64,000 bases of DNA, taken from positions 620,001-684,000 of the forward strand of contig NZ_QRGP01000001.1 of assembly GCF_003367235.1 (NCBI RefSeq), read 5' to 3'. Position 1 is the first letter of the stretch; each line of letters begins with the position of its first letter. Both the position numbers and the translations under genes were made by a program. Shown here piece after piece: positions 33,941-43,405 of the stretch. Under the pieces are notes generated by a model. That model saw nothing but the letters and a program-made list of their open reading frames with translations. It ran no database searches and was not told the DNA's origin. This DNA comes from Sphingorhabdus pulchriflava. GTDB taxonomy: Bacteria; Pseudomonadota; Alphaproteobacteria; Sphingomonadales; Sphingomonadaceae.

Positions 33941-34321
33941 ATGGACAATCCTTTCCTCGACGACGGCCCGGATCATGCGAACCGGCTGGCCGATGTTGCG
34001 GGCATCACAGCAATCCTGCAGCAGGCCGCGCGCGAGGGGCGGGCTATGAGTTATTCGGAAATGCTGATGACGCTTGGTTTCCGCTTCACCCGGCCCAAGA
34101 TGCGCGCCTTGTGCAAAACGCTAGACGCCATTGATACAGAAGCCGAGCAGCACGGCGAACCTGCGCTGGCCTGCCTTGTTGTCCGCGAAGGCGATGGCTT
34201 GCCGGGGCAGGGGTGGTGGGTTTCGCGCCACGACTATGCTGGAGCATGGGAAGGCAGTGAAGCACGCACCTATCTTGCGCAGCATCAGCAAAAGGCATTC
34301 GACTATTGGAGTAACAAATGA
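33941..34321 (+). CDS. Conserved hypothetical protein
   Basis: 126 residues, cytoplasmic, no membrane segment. Helical N-terminus (LADVAGITAILQQAAREGRAMSYSEMLMTLGFRFTRPKMRALCKTLDAID) could be a winged-helix-like fold, then LACLVVREGDGLPGQGWWVSRHDY. I recall similar sphingomonad proteins carrying doubtful enzyme names; no catalytic motif supports those. Located between the DUF1330 and phosphotransferase genes. Confidence 0.6.
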   Translation: MDNPFLDDGPDHANRLADVAGITAILQQAAREGRAMSYSEMLMTLGFRFTRPKMRALCKTLDAIDTEAEQHGEPALACLVVREGDGLPGQGWWVSRHDYAGAWEGSEARTYLAQHQQKAFDYWSNK

Positions 34322-34334
34322 GCTTTCGCTTGCC

Positions 34335-35696
34335 ATGACAGACGCTGCGCCTATCAAAAATCCCATGTATGAGTTCCAGACCAAGCTGGCTGCCGTAATG
34401 GACCGCATTGTCGGCGATGGCGCCCCGATTGAAAATCTCGGCCGCCTTTCGGGCGGTGCCAATATGGAAAGCTGGTCGTTTGATAGAGCGGGCAAAGGCT
34501 ATGTCCTGCGCCGTGCACCCTCCGCTGCCTTCATGGAAGGGCGTTCGTTCGGCCATGATGTCGAGGCAGAGCTGGTACGCACCGCGCATCGCGGGGGTGT
34601 GCTCGCGCCCGAGGTGGTTGGCGAACTTACCGCTGCCGACGATATGGGCACCGGCTATATCATGTACCGCGTCGAGGCGGAGGTGAATCCGGCGAAGATC
34701 CTTGCCGATCCGCCCGCATCGCTGGTCCACGATATCGCGCGCGAACTGGCGCGTATCCACGCGATCAAGCCGACCGCGGACATTCCCATTCCCTATATGG
34801 ATACCGCCGCCGCGCTTGGTGAACTCAAAAAGCGTTTCCTGACCTATGGCGGTGACCGACCGGTCGTCGCGCTGGCGCTGCGCTGGTGCGAGGATAATCT
34901 GCCCCCGCCAGTCGAGCCGGTGCTGGTGCATGGCGATTTCCGCATGGGTAATGTGATGGCCGATGCAAATGGCCTTGCTGCTGTTCTCGATTGGGAATTG
35001 GCGCATTGGGGCGATGCCCATGAAGATCTGGCCTATGGCTGCATGGCGGTGTGGCGCTTCGGCCATTTCGATAAGCCCGCGTTCGGTGCCAGCGATCTTG
35101 ATACCTTATTCGCCTCCTATGAGGCTTCGGGTGGCGGCAAGGTCGATCGTGCGCGGTTCCGTTTCTGGCTGGTGTATCGCACGCTCTGGTGGGCATTGGG
35201 TTGTATGCAGATGGCGGAAATCTGGCGCTTGGGCGCAGACCGCAACCTCGAACGCGCGGTCATTGGCCGTCGTACTAGCGAGAATGAAGTCGACCTGTTG
35301 CTGTTGCTGGAAGACGATGCCCCCGAAGCAGAACGTGAGCGGATTAGCCTGCCGATAGTCGCTCCCCCGCGCCGTGCAGGCGAGCCGTCTGCAGTCGAGT
35401 TGCTAGAGGCGATCCGCGAGTGGGTGGATACTGGCGTGAAGGCAAAATCAGCAGGGCGTGAAAAATTCATGGCGGCGGTGGCCATGAACGCGCTCGGCAT
35501 GTTGGTCCGTGAGGCAGAAAATCCGGTTGATCCGCATGATGCAGCGCTTTCGGCCGATCTGATGGCAGGCAAGGCATCGCTCGCCACACCCGGTCTGCTG
35601 CCCAAGCTCCGCGCGACTATGCTGGCCAAACTCGCCAATGACAGCCCCAAATATGCCTCGCTTGCCGCTGCCAAGGCACGCTGGCTGAAGGGCTGA
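34335..35696 (+). CDS. Aminoglycoside-phosphotransferase-like (APH/CHK) kinase
   Basis: 453 residues from ATG 34335; the frame is open to 34131, but that part shadows the previous gene. Kinase-like fold with an ATP-binding GRLSGGANMESWSFDRAG, the catalytic loop LVHGDFRMGNVM and the metal-binding LDWELAHWGDAHEDLAYG. This family often belongs to acyl-CoA or lipid catabolic contexts (ACAD10-like) and need not confer resistance. The C-terminal 120 residues form an extra helical domain. Substrate unknown; two bases separate it from recO. Confidence 0.82.
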   Translation: MTDAAPIKNPMYEFQTKLAAVMDRIVGDGAPIENLGRLSGGANMESWSFDRAGKGYVLRRAPSAAFMEGRSFGHDVEAELVRTAHRGGVLAPEVVGELTAADDMGTGYIMYRVEAEVNPAKILADPPASLVHDIARELARIHAIKPTADIPIPYMDTAAALGELKKRFLTYGGDRPVVALALRWCEDNLPPPVEPVLVHGDFRMGNVMADANGLAAVLDWELAHWGDAHEDLAYGCMAVWRFGHFDKPAFGASDLDTLFASYEASGGGKVDRARFRFWLVYRTLWWALGCMQMAEIWRLGADRNLERAVIGRRTSENEVDLLLLLEDDAPEAERERISLPIVAPPRRAGEPSAVELLEAIREWVDTGVKAKSAGREKFMAAVAMNALGMLVREAENPVDPHDAALSADLMAGKASLATPGLLPKLRATMLAKLANDSPKYASLAAAKARWLKG

Positions 35697-35697
35697 G

Positions 35698-36303
35698 ATG
35701 CAGCACAGTGCGGGTCAGGCGATAGTTTGCGCCGTACGCCCGCATGGCGAGGTCGGAGCGATAGTGCGCTGCATGACCGAGGAGCATGGCTTGCTTGCCG
35801 GCTATGTGCAGGGGGCGCGCGGGCGAGTGCTACGGCCGGTGCTGATTCCGGGCAATGTCGTCAAAGGCGATTGGCGCGCGCGCGTCATCGGCCAATTGGC
35901 ATCGCTTTCGGTGGAGCCGGTGCACAGCCGTGCGCATTTGCTGGGCGAGCCGCTGGCGGCGGCGGCAATCGAATGGGCCTGCACATTGACAGCCAGCGCG
36001 GTTCCCGAAGCTTATCCCTATCCGCGGCTGTTTTCGGCGCTCGATGGCTTGCTGGCTGCGGTTGAGCTCGCTCCCGCAGCGCGCGGCTGGGCCCCGGCGA
36101 TGGCGCGTTATGAGGCTTTGTTGCTATCCGAACTCGGCTATGGCGGTGAAGACCTTGTCGCGGGCGAAGGAACAGCCGCTGCGCTCAAGGCGATGGCTTC
36201 GCAACGCGAGGCGTTACTCCTGCATGTTCTGGGAGAAAAGCGCGCCGATATAATGGCTGCGCGCGAAAGGCTGGTCGACCGGCTGAAAAGGGCGGTTGCC
36301 TAA
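35698..36303 (+). CDS. recO: DNA repair protein RecO
   Basis: 201 residues. N-terminal OB-fold: AIVCAVRPHGEVGAIVRCMTEEHGLLAGYVQGARG (in parts), followed by the helical domain with YEALLLSELGYGG. It is shorter than the E. coli protein (242 residues), as in relatives, and has no zinc-binding cysteines in the helical domain. It loads RecA with RecR in recombinational repair. ATG 35698 directly follows the kinase stop. Confidence 0.88.
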   Translation: MQHSAGQAIVCAVRPHGEVGAIVRCMTEEHGLLAGYVQGARGRVLRPVLIPGNVVKGDWRARVIGQLASLSVEPVHSRAHLLGEPLAAAAIEWACTLTASAVPEAYPYPRLFSALDGLLAAVELAPAARGWAPAMARYEALLLSELGYGGEDLVAGEGTAAALKAMASQREALLLHVLGEKRADIMAARERLVDRLKRAVA

Positions 36304-36352
36304 ACAGTCACGCGAAGGCTAGGGGCAGCGCAGCCTTTTGTCGGAGTCTCGC

Positions 36353-37399
36353 ATGCTCATTGCCTTGTTGCCCGGAGACGGGATCGGTCCCGAAGTCATC
36401 GCCGAAGCGCGCCGCGTGCTGGAGGCGCTGTCGCTGCATGGGCTGGTTTTCGAAGAGGCGCTGGTGGGCGGTGCGGCTTACAAGGCGGGTGGTCACCCGC
36501 TGCCGCAAGCCACTCTCGAGCTGGCGAAGCGCGCCGATGCCATATTGTTCGGTGCCGTGGGCGATCCAGATTGCGATGTGCTCGAGCGCCATTTGCGCCC
36601 CGAACAGGCCATTCTTGGACTGCGCAAGGAACTGGAATTATTCGCCAACCTGCGCCCCGCCAAACTGTTCCCCGAACTCGCCGATGCCTCGGCACTGCGC
36701 CACGAAGTTGCCAGCCAGATCGACATGGTGATTGTCCGCGAACTGAACGGCGACGTCTATTTCGGCGAAAAGGGTATGCGCCAAACCGCCGATGGCAAGC
36801 GCGAAGGCTATGACATCATGTCGTATAATGAAGACGAGGTGCGCCGTATCGCCCGCGTGGGTTTCGAGACTGCGATGGCACGCGGCAAAAAGCTTTGCTC
36901 GGTCGACAAGGCCAATGTCCTCGAAACCAGCCAGCTGTGGCGCGACGTGGTGATTGAAACGGCGAAGGAATTCCCGGAAGTCGAATTGAGCCACATGTAT
37001 GTCGACAATGCAGCGATGCAGTTGGTGCGCAATCCCGGCCAGTTCGATGTCATCGTGACCGGCAATTTGTTCGGCGACATCCTGTCGGATCAGGCGTCCA
37101 TGTGCGCAGGCTCCATTGGCATGCTGCCCAGCGCTTCGCTCGATTCGAACCAGAAAGGTCTGTACGAACCCATCCATGGCAGTGCGCCCGACATTGCAGG
37201 GCAGGGCAAGGCCAATCCGCTGGCGACGATCCTTTCGGCAGCCATGATGCTGCGTTACTCGCTCGGGCAGCCCGAAGCCGCCGATCGCATCGAGGCGGCG
37301 GTAGCCGCAGCGCTCGCCGCTGGGGCACGCTCGCCGGATCTGGGTGGCAGCCTATCCACTCGCGAAATGGGAGATGCCGTCCTGGCGCAATTGCGCTAG
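36353..37399 (+). CDS. leuB: 3-isopropylmalate dehydrogenase
   Basis: 348 residues from ATG 36353 (GGAG at 36343; a TTG at 36338 is rejected). Motifs: [18 protein letters not shown], the Asp-rich [25 protein letters not shown] and [20 protein letters not shown]. It oxidises and decarboxylates 3-isopropylmalate with NAD in leucine synthesis. leuC and leuD are not adjacent. Confidence 0.96.
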   Translation: MLIALLPGDGIGPEVIAEARRVLEALSLHGLVFEEALVGGAAYKAGGHPLPQATLELAKRADAILFGAVGDPDCDVLERHLRPEQAILGLRKELELFANLRPAKLFPELADASALRHEVASQIDMVIVRELNGDVYFGEKGMRQTADGKREGYDIMSYNEDEVRRIARVGFETAMARGKKLCSVDKANVLETSQLWRDVVIETAKEFPEVELSHMYVDNAAMQLVRNPGQFDVIVTGNLFGDILSDQASMCAGSIGMLPSASLDSNQKGLYEPIHGSAPDIAGQGKANPLATILSAAMMLRYSLGQPEAADRIEAAVAAALAAGARSPDLGGSLSTREMGDAVLAQLR

Positions 37400-37408
37400 G
37401 CTGCTGCC

Positions 37409-38035
37409 ATGGCCGACGCCGAAACAAGGGATAGCTACCACCACGGTAATCTTGCCGAGGCGCTGATCGCTGCCGCCATCGATTGGATTGACGAGCACGG
37501 TCATGAGCGATTGTCGATGCGTGAGCTGGCGAAAAAGGTTGGCGTGTCACCTGGGGCGCCGTTCCGGCATTTCAAGAACAAGACCGCGTTGATGACCGCG
37601 ATCGCGGAACAGGCGATGGCCCGTTTCCTGAAATCGGTTTTCGACGCGGTGGCGCAGGCCGATCCGGATGATCCGATCGCAGGGCTGCAGGCGATCGGCA
37701 AAGGCTATGTCGATTGGGCGCTGGACAACCCGATCCATTTCCGCATCATCAGTACGCGGACGATCATCGATTTTGCGACATCCTCCAAGTTGCAGGCGGA
37801 CAATGATGCCGTCAGAGACCTGATGATCAGATTTTTTGAAGCAGGCCTGGCAAGTGGCAGGATCGCTCCCGATCAGTCGCTCGAAACCATGCTGCTCGCT
37901 AGCCGGGGCCTTGCTTATGGCTTGGCGCGCATGTGGAGCGATGGCCACTTCCCCGAATGGTATGTGAAAGGCGAACCAAGAGAGGAAATGCAGGCCGCCA
38001 TTCGCATGTTCATTCGGTCGCTCGAGCGTCGTTGA
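37409..38035 (+). CDS. TetR-family regulator with WHG-type C-terminal domain
   Basis: 208 residues. HTH: HGNLAEALIAAAIDWIDEHGHERLSMRELAKKVGVSPGAPFRHFKNKTALM (in parts). The C-terminal part (GYVDWALDNPIHFRIISTRTIID) fits the WHG ligand domain. Its 3' end overlaps the convergent ferric-reductase-like gene by 26 bases. A perfect palindrome lies before that gene (38646-38670), and this protein is the nearest candidate to bind it; that link is inference. Confidence 0.87.
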   Translation: MADAETRDSYHHGNLAEALIAAAIDWIDEHGHERLSMRELAKKVGVSPGAPFRHFKNKTALMTAIAEQAMARFLKSVFDAVAQADPDDPIAGLQAIGKGYVDWALDNPIHFRIISTRTIIDFATSSKLQADNDAVRDLMIRFFEAGLASGRIAPDQSLETMLLASRGLAYGLARMWSDGHFPEWYVKGEPREEMQAAIRMFIRSLERR

Positions 38036-38630
38036 GCGAAGATCGCCGCCGAAAGCGTGCGAATATCCGCAGCAAGAAGGCAAGAGCGACAAGCAAGGCA
38101 AAGGGAATGTAAAAGCCCGATTTGGCTGCTCTGCCACCATAAGCGACCATGAAGGTTATCAGCACCGCATAACCACCAAGCCAATGCAGCCAGCTCCATG
38201 CTTTGGCCCCGATCGCTTTGGCCGTTCGGTCGACTGAGGTCGCTGCCATCGCAAAGATCAGTACATAGGTGATCGACGGTCCGATAAGACTACGAGGTGT
38301 ACGATCTGCCCAGAAAGTGGCAGGATCGACCTTTGCGTAAATGAAAATGAAGATGAGATGGACCAAATGGGAAAAAGCAAAGGCGACGCCCAAATAACGT
38401 CGATTTTGCTTGAGCCGCTTGGTCATCGGGTGCGGGAAAAGTTGCGCAAGTGCCGATGCCGTGAAGGCGCCCAAAAACAGTATCAAAGATGTTCGTGCGG
38501 TAAGACGCGTGGCCGCATGTACACCCTCCACACCTCCCGGGATGGCATACTGAATTAGCGATGCTGAAAGCACGAGAGTGGATAGCCAAATCGTCACGCC
38601 CCAGCGCGGTCGAGTATTAGCTTCGAGCAT
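38010..38630 (-). CDS. Ferric-reductase-like transmembrane protein
   Basis: 206 residues with about six membrane helices. Histidines in helices (FAFSHLVHLIFIF, WSWLHWLGGYAV) are placed to bind heme, as in the ferric-reductase-like/MsrQ superfamily; no flavin domain is present. Role: electron transfer across the inner membrane, perhaps with a partner encoded elsewhere. The palindrome 16 bases upstream of its ATG suggests repressor control. Confidence 0.72.
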   Translation of the reverse strand: MLEANTRPRWGVTIWLSTLVLSASLIQYAIPGGVEGVHAATRLTARTSLILFLGAFTASALAQLFPHPMTKRLKQNRRYLGVAFAFSHLVHLIFIFIYAKVDPATFWADRTPRSLIGPSITYVLIFAMAATSVDRTAKAIGAKAWSWLHWLGGYAVLITFMVAYGGRAAKSGFYIPFALLVALAFLLRIFARFRRRSSLNDARATE

Positions 38631-38645
38631 TTGCGAATCTCCTTG

Positions 38646-38670
38646 ATTATGTAATCAGTGATTACATAAT
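38646..38670. promoter_or_regulatory. Perfect 25-bp palindrome, probable repressor operator
   Basis: ATTATGTAATCA (38646-38657), G (38658) and TGATTACATAAT (38659-38670) form a perfect inverted repeat. It is AT-rich in GC-rich surroundings and lies just upstream of the ferric-reductase-like start (38630), where a repressor could block transcription. metZ starts 77 bases on the other side, so it may also affect that gene. Probable TetR-type operator. Confidence 0.8.
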
Positions 38671-38746
38671 GTTTTCGTGTCAGGCAACGCAGGAATTTGC
38701 GCAAAGCGATTGACGGGTGCGCCTGCTGCACTGCAAAGCAGCGTCC

Positions 38747-39955
38747 ATGAAGAAAACCACCGGCCTCAATCGCGAAATCACATCCAAATGGCGGCCTGCC
38801 ACACAGGCTGTGCGCGGCGGCACTTGGCGCAGCGAGCATGGCGAGACGTCGGAGGCGCTCTTCCTGACTTCCGGCTATACCTATGACGACGCCGAAACCG
38901 TCGCCGCGCGTTTTGCCGGCGAGCAGCAGGGCATGACCTATAGCCGTCTGCAAAACCCGACCGTGGCGATGGTCGAGGAGCGCATCGCGCTGATGGAAGG
39001 GGCTGAGGCTTGCCGGATGCAGGCGACGGGCATGGCGGCAATGACTACGGCCTTGCTGTGCCAGTTGAGTCAGGGCGACCATGTGGTGGCCGCACGCGCG
39101 GCCTTCGGGTCGTGCCGCTGGCTGACCGACAGTCTGCTCCCGCGCTGGGGCATCACCACCACGACGATCGATGCGCGCGACAATGACGCCTGGAAAGCGG
39201 CGATTCAACCCAACACAAAGGTCTTCTTCTTCGAAACCCCGGCCAACCCAACAATGGACATTGTCGACATGGCCTATGTCTGCGGGTTGGCAAAGGAGCA
39301 TGGAATCACCACCGTGGTCGACAATGCCTTTGCCACCAGCGTTCTGCAGCGCCCGATGGATTTCGGCGCCGATGTGGTTGCCTATAGTGCAACCAAGCTG
39401 ATGGACGGGCAAGGCAGGGTACTGGCCGGTGCAGTCTGCGGTTCGGAAAAGTGGATCAACGATGTGTTGCTGCCCTTCCAGCGCAACACCGGGCCCAATT
39501 GCTCACCCTTCAACGCATGGGTTGTTCACAAGGGATTAGAAACGCTAGAATTGCGTGCGATGCGCCAATCGGAAAATGCGCTGGCAGTGGGCAAATTCCT
39601 CGAAGGCCGCGTGCCCAAGATGCTGCATCCGGGACTTGCCAGTCACCCGCAGCACAATCTGGCGATGAGCCAGATGAAGGCTTGCGGGCCGATTTTCAGT
39701 TTCGTCCTTGATGGCGGGCGTAAACAGGCCATGTCCTTGCTCAATGCGCTTGAGTTGGTCGATATTTCTAACAATATCGGTGATAGCCGCAGTCTGTGTT
39801 GCCACCCCGCCTCGACCACCCATTACAGTGTCTCTGCCGAGCAGCGTGAAATCATGGGGGTTGAAGAAGGCATGCTGCGCATCAATATCGGGCTGGAAGA
39901 TCCGCAAGATTTGATAGAAGATCTGGATCAGGCATTGCGGAAGGTTGGCCTTTGA
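38747..39955 (+). CDS. metZ: O-succinylhomoserine sulfhydrylase
   Basis: 402 residues from ATG 38747 (an in-frame GTG at 38717 is less likely; relatives start MKKTTG). Cys/Met metabolism PLP enzyme: YSRLQNPTVAMVEERIALMEGAEA, VDNAFATSVLQRP, and PLP lysine in VVAYSATKLMDGQGRVLAGAV. It makes homocysteine from O-succinyl- (or O-acetyl-) homoserine and sulfide. I see no SAM riboswitch pattern in the short leader. apaG overlaps its stop. Confidence 0.92.
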   Translation: MKKTTGLNREITSKWRPATQAVRGGTWRSEHGETSEALFLTSGYTYDDAETVAARFAGEQQGMTYSRLQNPTVAMVEERIALMEGAEACRMQATGMAAMTTALLCQLSQGDHVVAARAAFGSCRWLTDSLLPRWGITTTTIDARDNDAWKAAIQPNTKVFFFETPANPTMDIVDMAYVCGLAKEHGITTVVDNAFATSVLQRPMDFGADVVAYSATKLMDGQGRVLAGAVCGSEKWINDVLLPFQRNTGPNCSPFNAWVVHKGLETLELRAMRQSENALAVGKFLEGRVPKMLHPGLASHPQHNLAMSQMKACGPIFSFVLDGGRKQAMSLLNALELVDISNNIGDSRSLCCHPASTTHYSVSAEQREIMGVEEGMLRINIGLEDPQDLIEDLDQALRKVGL

Positions 39956-40356
39956 TTCTCGACGCGCTTTTTGACGAACATGCAACGACCGAGGGCGTAA
40001 CCGTCCGCGTGGTCACCAATTTTCTTGATGAGCAGTCGAGCCCTGCGCAAAATCGCTGGTTCTGGTCTTACCATATCCGCATCGAAAACCATCGCGACGA
40101 TCCCGTCCAGTTGCTGACGCGGCACTGGAAAATCACCGATGGCCATGGCGGGGTAAACCATGTCGATGGCGACGGCGTGGTGGGGGAGCAGCCCTTGCTC
40201 AAGCCCGATGGCAGCCATGACTATGTCTCGGGCTGCCCGCTGCCGACGCCGTCGGGTATTATGGAGGGGCATTACCGCTTCATCCGTGCCGATGGCTCGA
40301 CCTTCCTCGTTGAAATCCCGCGTTTCAAGCTGGTCGCGCCTGCCACCGCCCGATGA
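39952..40356 (+). CDS. apaG: ApaG protein (Co2+/Mg2+ efflux-associated family)
   Basis: 134 residues from TTG 39952, overlapping the metZ stop. ApaG signature: FWSYHIRIENHRDDPVQLLTRHWKITDG and GCPLPTPSGIMEGHYRF. Fibronectin-type-III-like fold; the biochemical role is not firmly known. The metZ-apaG pair recurs in alphaproteobacteria. Overlaps the LysR gene (ATGA). Confidence 0.93.
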   Translation: MILDALFDEHATTEGVTVRVVTNFLDEQSSPAQNRWFWSYHIRIENHRDDPVQLLTRHWKITDGHGGVNHVDGDGVVGEQPLLKPDGSHDYVSGCPLPTPSGIMEGHYRFIRADGSTFLVEIPRFKLVAPATAR

Positions 40357-41144
40357 AGCGCACGCACCTTCCCCTGAACGGTCTGCGCGTTTTTGACGCA
40401 GCAGCGCGGCATCTGAGCTTCACCAAGGCGGCTGATGAGCTTGCGGTGACGCCTGCGGCGGTCGGCCAGCAAATCCGTGCGTTGGAAGATATGCTCGGCG
40501 TCGTTCTGTTCCGACGCACACCCAAGGGGCTCGAACTGACACCCGAGGCTGATAAGGGTCTTGATGCCCTGCGCGCTGGTTTCCTGCAGTTTGAGGAATC
40601 GGTGCGGGCGATGCAATCCGGGCAGACTTCGAACTCGCTCACCATCGCCGCGCCGCGCGATTTTACGGCCAAATGGCTGACAGCTCGGCTGGCCAAATAT
40701 GGCGCAAACAATCCCGATTTGCAGTTCACGCTGATTGCTGCAGATAGCGAGATCGACTTCACCGAAGCCAATCTCGACCTCGCCATTCGCCTGACCGACG
40801 GGCCGGGCGAGCATGAAGGCGTGCAGCTTGCGACGGGTGCCTTTGTATCGGTCGCGGCTCCCGATGGTGGGGCAGAAACGCCGATCGGATGGCCCGGCTG
40901 TCCGCTCGAAGAGGGCACGGCTGCGCTTCGCCTAGGAGATGCGGGATTGGCCATTGATGCCGCTGCAATCGGGCTGGGCAAAGCCTGCGTCCCACATTTG
41001 CTGGCGGAAGCAGATCTCGCTGCCGGACGAGTGCGCGCATTGGACAATGCTCAGGAACATCGCCTCGCTTACTGGCTGGTCGCACCCTTGCCGCAATGGC
41101 GGCAGAAAAAGGTCAAGGCGCTGGTCGAGGCGCTTACCGGTTGA
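40353..41144 (+). CDS. LysR-family regulator, GcvA-like
   Basis: 263 residues, short for the family (about 300). N-terminal HTH: LPLNGLRVFDAAARHLSFTKAADELAVTPAAVGQQIRALEDMLGVVLFRR (in parts), matching GcvA-type members. The ligand-binding domain runs from about 90 (LTIAAPRDFTAKWLTARLAKY) but is trimmed in its second half. ATGA overlap with apaG. Target unknown. Confidence 0.87.
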   Translation: MKRTHLPLNGLRVFDAAARHLSFTKAADELAVTPAAVGQQIRALEDMLGVVLFRRTPKGLELTPEADKGLDALRAGFLQFEESVRAMQSGQTSNSLTIAAPRDFTAKWLTARLAKYGANNPDLQFTLIAADSEIDFTEANLDLAIRLTDGPGEHEGVQLATGAFVSVAAPDGGAETPIGWPGCPLEEGTAALRLGDAGLAIDAAAIGLGKACVPHLLAEADLAAGRVRALDNAQEHRLAYWLVAPLPQWRQKKVKALVEALTG

Positions 41145-41156
41145 ATGGAGGATCGC

Positions 41157-42071
41157 ATGCGAACCATCGGCTTGGCCTTACTCGCATGTACGATGTTCGT
41201 TGTCGCTTCGCCGGATGTAGCATTTGCAGCCAAAGTCGAGACATGCGCCCCGCTTGGAAAGAGTAAGGCAGCGCTTCAGGCGCTGAAAAGGGCCGGATGG
41301 CAGATTGATGACGAAGCCGAGCGCCACCGCTTTGTCCTTGCACTTGCGGATTGTAATGGCGCGCCCGATCCGGAAATTCGCGACGGCCTAGCATTCGAGG
41401 CGACACAGCATCTTCTGCGCAAAGGCCTTATCAACGACGCGACATTGGCGCAGCTTTCGGGCAAGCTGCAGGCGCAATTGGTCGAGCTCGATAAATCCGG
41501 ATTCCGCCGATCATTCGCAGCGCTCAACCTCTCCGAAATCGCGCGCACCGATCGGGTGAAGGCGTGGATGACACCGGAACAACGGGCGCAAATGGTTACT
41601 GCAGCGGTCGACTATATGCGATCAATCAAGGATTATCGCGGCTTCGACAAGGTTGGCGGCTATCGCCACGCGGTTGCCCATACGGCGGACCTGATGATGC
41701 AGTTGGCGTTGAATCCGGCGGTCGACAAAGAGGATCTTGCCCGCATGCGCAATGCGATAGCGGTGCAGGTTGCGCCTGCGAGTGCAAGTTATATTACCGG
41801 TGAGCCGGAGCGACTGGCGCGCCCGATCCTGTTCATGGCGCAGCGCGGTGCTTTTACCGATCAGGAATGGACCCAGTGGCTTGCACAGTTTGCCGGTCCG
41901 GGCGCGCTGGGCAGTTGGGATAATGCATTCCAGTCCGAAGCAGGTCTGGCGCGGCGGCATAACGTGACGGCCTTCCTGTCCGCCATCTATGTCAATGCGC
42001 AAGCCAGTGGCGCGGATGCTCTGAAATCGCTGGCTGCTGGTGCGATGGAGGCGCTTAAAAAGCTGCCCTAA
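41157..42071 (+). CDS. Secreted DUF2785-family protein
   Basis: 304 residues from ATG 41157 (GGAGG before it; an ATG at 41145 is alternative). Signal peptide to about residue 22 (SPDVAFA). The mature part is all-helical, with LAFEATQHLLRKGLI, LNLSEIARTDRVKAWMTPEQR and YRHAVAHTADLMMQLALNP; the last is the DUF2785 hallmark. Function unknown. It overlaps the convergent hydrolase gene by 4 bases. Confidence 0.75.
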   Translation: MRTIGLALLACTMFVVASPDVAFAAKVETCAPLGKSKAALQALKRAGWQIDDEAERHRFVLALADCNGAPDPEIRDGLAFEATQHLLRKGLINDATLAQLSGKLQAQLVELDKSGFRRSFAALNLSEIARTDRVKAWMTPEQRAQMVTAAVDYMRSIKDYRGFDKVGGYRHAVAHTADLMMQLALNPAVDKEDLARMRNAIAVQVAPASASYITGEPERLARPILFMAQRGAFTDQEWTQWLAQFAGPGALGSWDNAFQSEAGLARRHNVTAFLSAIYVNAQASGADALKSLAAGAMEALKKLP

Positions 42072-43369
42072 TTGCCAGCTACGCTGTCAACAAGCCGGGT
42101 CATCAGTTGCGCAAATGCATTATTGTCGACTTCCTTCGCCGGATCATTCCAGCTTCCCGAAATCGCATACCATTCGCCAGCCTTGGATTGTGCCAGAAAA
42201 CTCATTGAGATCACGCCGGGCTCTGACCCGCCCTTATATCCGAAATAGCGCCATTTACTTGCCGCGGCAGGGCCAACTCCGCTGTTGACCGCCATGATGT
42301 CGCGCGCGGTCTGGCTGTCGGTTCGGCGGAGATTATTGAGCAATAGGGCGGTATCTTTTGGGGAAGCGGACCATTCGATCGTGTCGATGGCGATCGGTCC
42401 CGAGCCAAGTTGCGACATGTCGATAGCGCCATAAGAAAGCGCGGTGCGCTCGTTGGTGAGCAATTCCCGCTGGTCCGCTTCGCTGGCTTTCTCGAAACGC
42501 TGGCGCAGCGCCGGATTGCTCTTCAGAGCAAAGGCTTCAACTGTCGTCAGCATCGGCAATGCCTTGTCTGGCGCACTATGCCCGATGGCTGCCAGCTTGC
42601 CCTCCACCGCATCGCGTCCGAGTTCGCGCATCAGCGCGTCGGTTGCCGCATTGTCGCTTACCGAGATCATCCATGTCGCCAACGTTTGCAGCGTCACCGG
42701 CGTATCGAGAGGCCAGTTTGTTGTGCCGGCGGAGCTGTGGTTGCGCACGCCCAACGGCACGACATCCGACCAGCGCCGTTGCCCGCCAGCCACCTGGCTC
42801 GCCAGTTCGGCAAGGACGTAGAGTTTGAAAGTGGAGCCGGTGGCGAACTGCTTATCGGCGTTGACTGCGTGTAACGTAGCGACGCCGTCATCACTCAGTT
42901 TCTGGACAACAAAGCCGCTGGAACCGGGAAGGGCGGTGAAGTCTGCCTTTATCTTCTCTATACTGTCACCCTTGACCTCAAAGCCCTTGGCGAGTAGCCC
43001 GGCAACCTTGAATGGCGACAAAGCTTCTGTTGTTATTTCGATAGTTGCAATAGATTTATCATATTCTACCTTAAGTATTGCATTGTTCGGCCCACTTCGT
43101 TCGACCGATGCGACAGCCAGGGCTTTGCCATATTGTTTCGCGAAACTCTCAGATATCGCCCTGATCTGATCAGGCGGAATGGCGGCAAGGAAGCTTGGCG
43201 TGAAATAGTCTTCAAGCGACATCTGCCCGTTGAGGACGGAAACCAATTGTTCGACTCGCAAGTCGAATAGTGTTGCCGGTGTTTTCTGCGTGGTTGCAGC
43301 AGCAGGTGCAGCGGCAACCGGCGTGGTACCAATGGCTAAAATCGCCAGCATAACCAGTTTCAATCGCAT
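42068..43369 (-). CDS. Secreted serine hydrolase of beta-lactamase fold with N-terminal extension
   Basis: 433 residues with signal peptide (to about 20). Residues 35-130 form an extra domain (VEQLVSVLNGQMSLEDYFTPSF). The catalytic domain has SxxK as S179-TFK182, SDN at 238-240, and KGG at 379-381 in place of KTG. I see no ExxLN omega-loop Glu; TTVEAFALK occupies that area. It is thus probably a transpeptidase- or esterase-like relative, not a proven beta-lactamase. Downstream of the sigma factor and membrane protein genes on the same strand. Confidence 0.8.
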   Translation of the reverse strand: MRLKLVMLAILAIGTTPVAAAPAAATTQKTPATLFDLRVEQLVSVLNGQMSLEDYFTPSFLAAIPPDQIRAISESFAKQYGKALAVASVERSGPNNAILKVEYDKSIATIEITTEALSPFKVAGLLAKGFEVKGDSIEKIKADFTALPGSSGFVVQKLSDDGVATLHAVNADKQFATGSTFKLYVLAELASQVAGGQRRWSDVVPLGVRNHSSAGTTNWPLDTPVTLQTLATWMISVSDNAATDALMRELGRDAVEGKLAAIGHSAPDKALPMLTTVEAFALKSNPALRQRFEKASEADQRELLTNERTALSYGAIDMSQLGSGPIAIDTIEWSASPKDTALLLNNLRRTDSQTARDIMAVNSGVGPAAASKWRYFGYKGGSEPGVISMSFLAQSKAGEWYAISGSWNDPAKEVDNNAFAQLMTRLVDSVAGN

Positions 43370-43405
43370 GATGTCCTCCTCCAGTGGGGGCGAAAGTTGT
43401 TGTTT

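Noticed and set aside
34335-35696. An aminoglycoside resistance gene
   Set aside because: Only the kinase fold motif is shared; size, extra C-terminal domain and context fit a metabolic APH-like kinase.
38671-38746. SAM riboswitch before metZ
   Set aside because: The 76-base leader shows a small hairpin but none of the SAM-II core pattern I could recognise.
42068-43369. A true class A beta-lactamase resistance gene
   Set aside because: SxxK and SDN are present, but KTG is KGG and no omega-loop Glu motif is seen; resistance should not be inferred.
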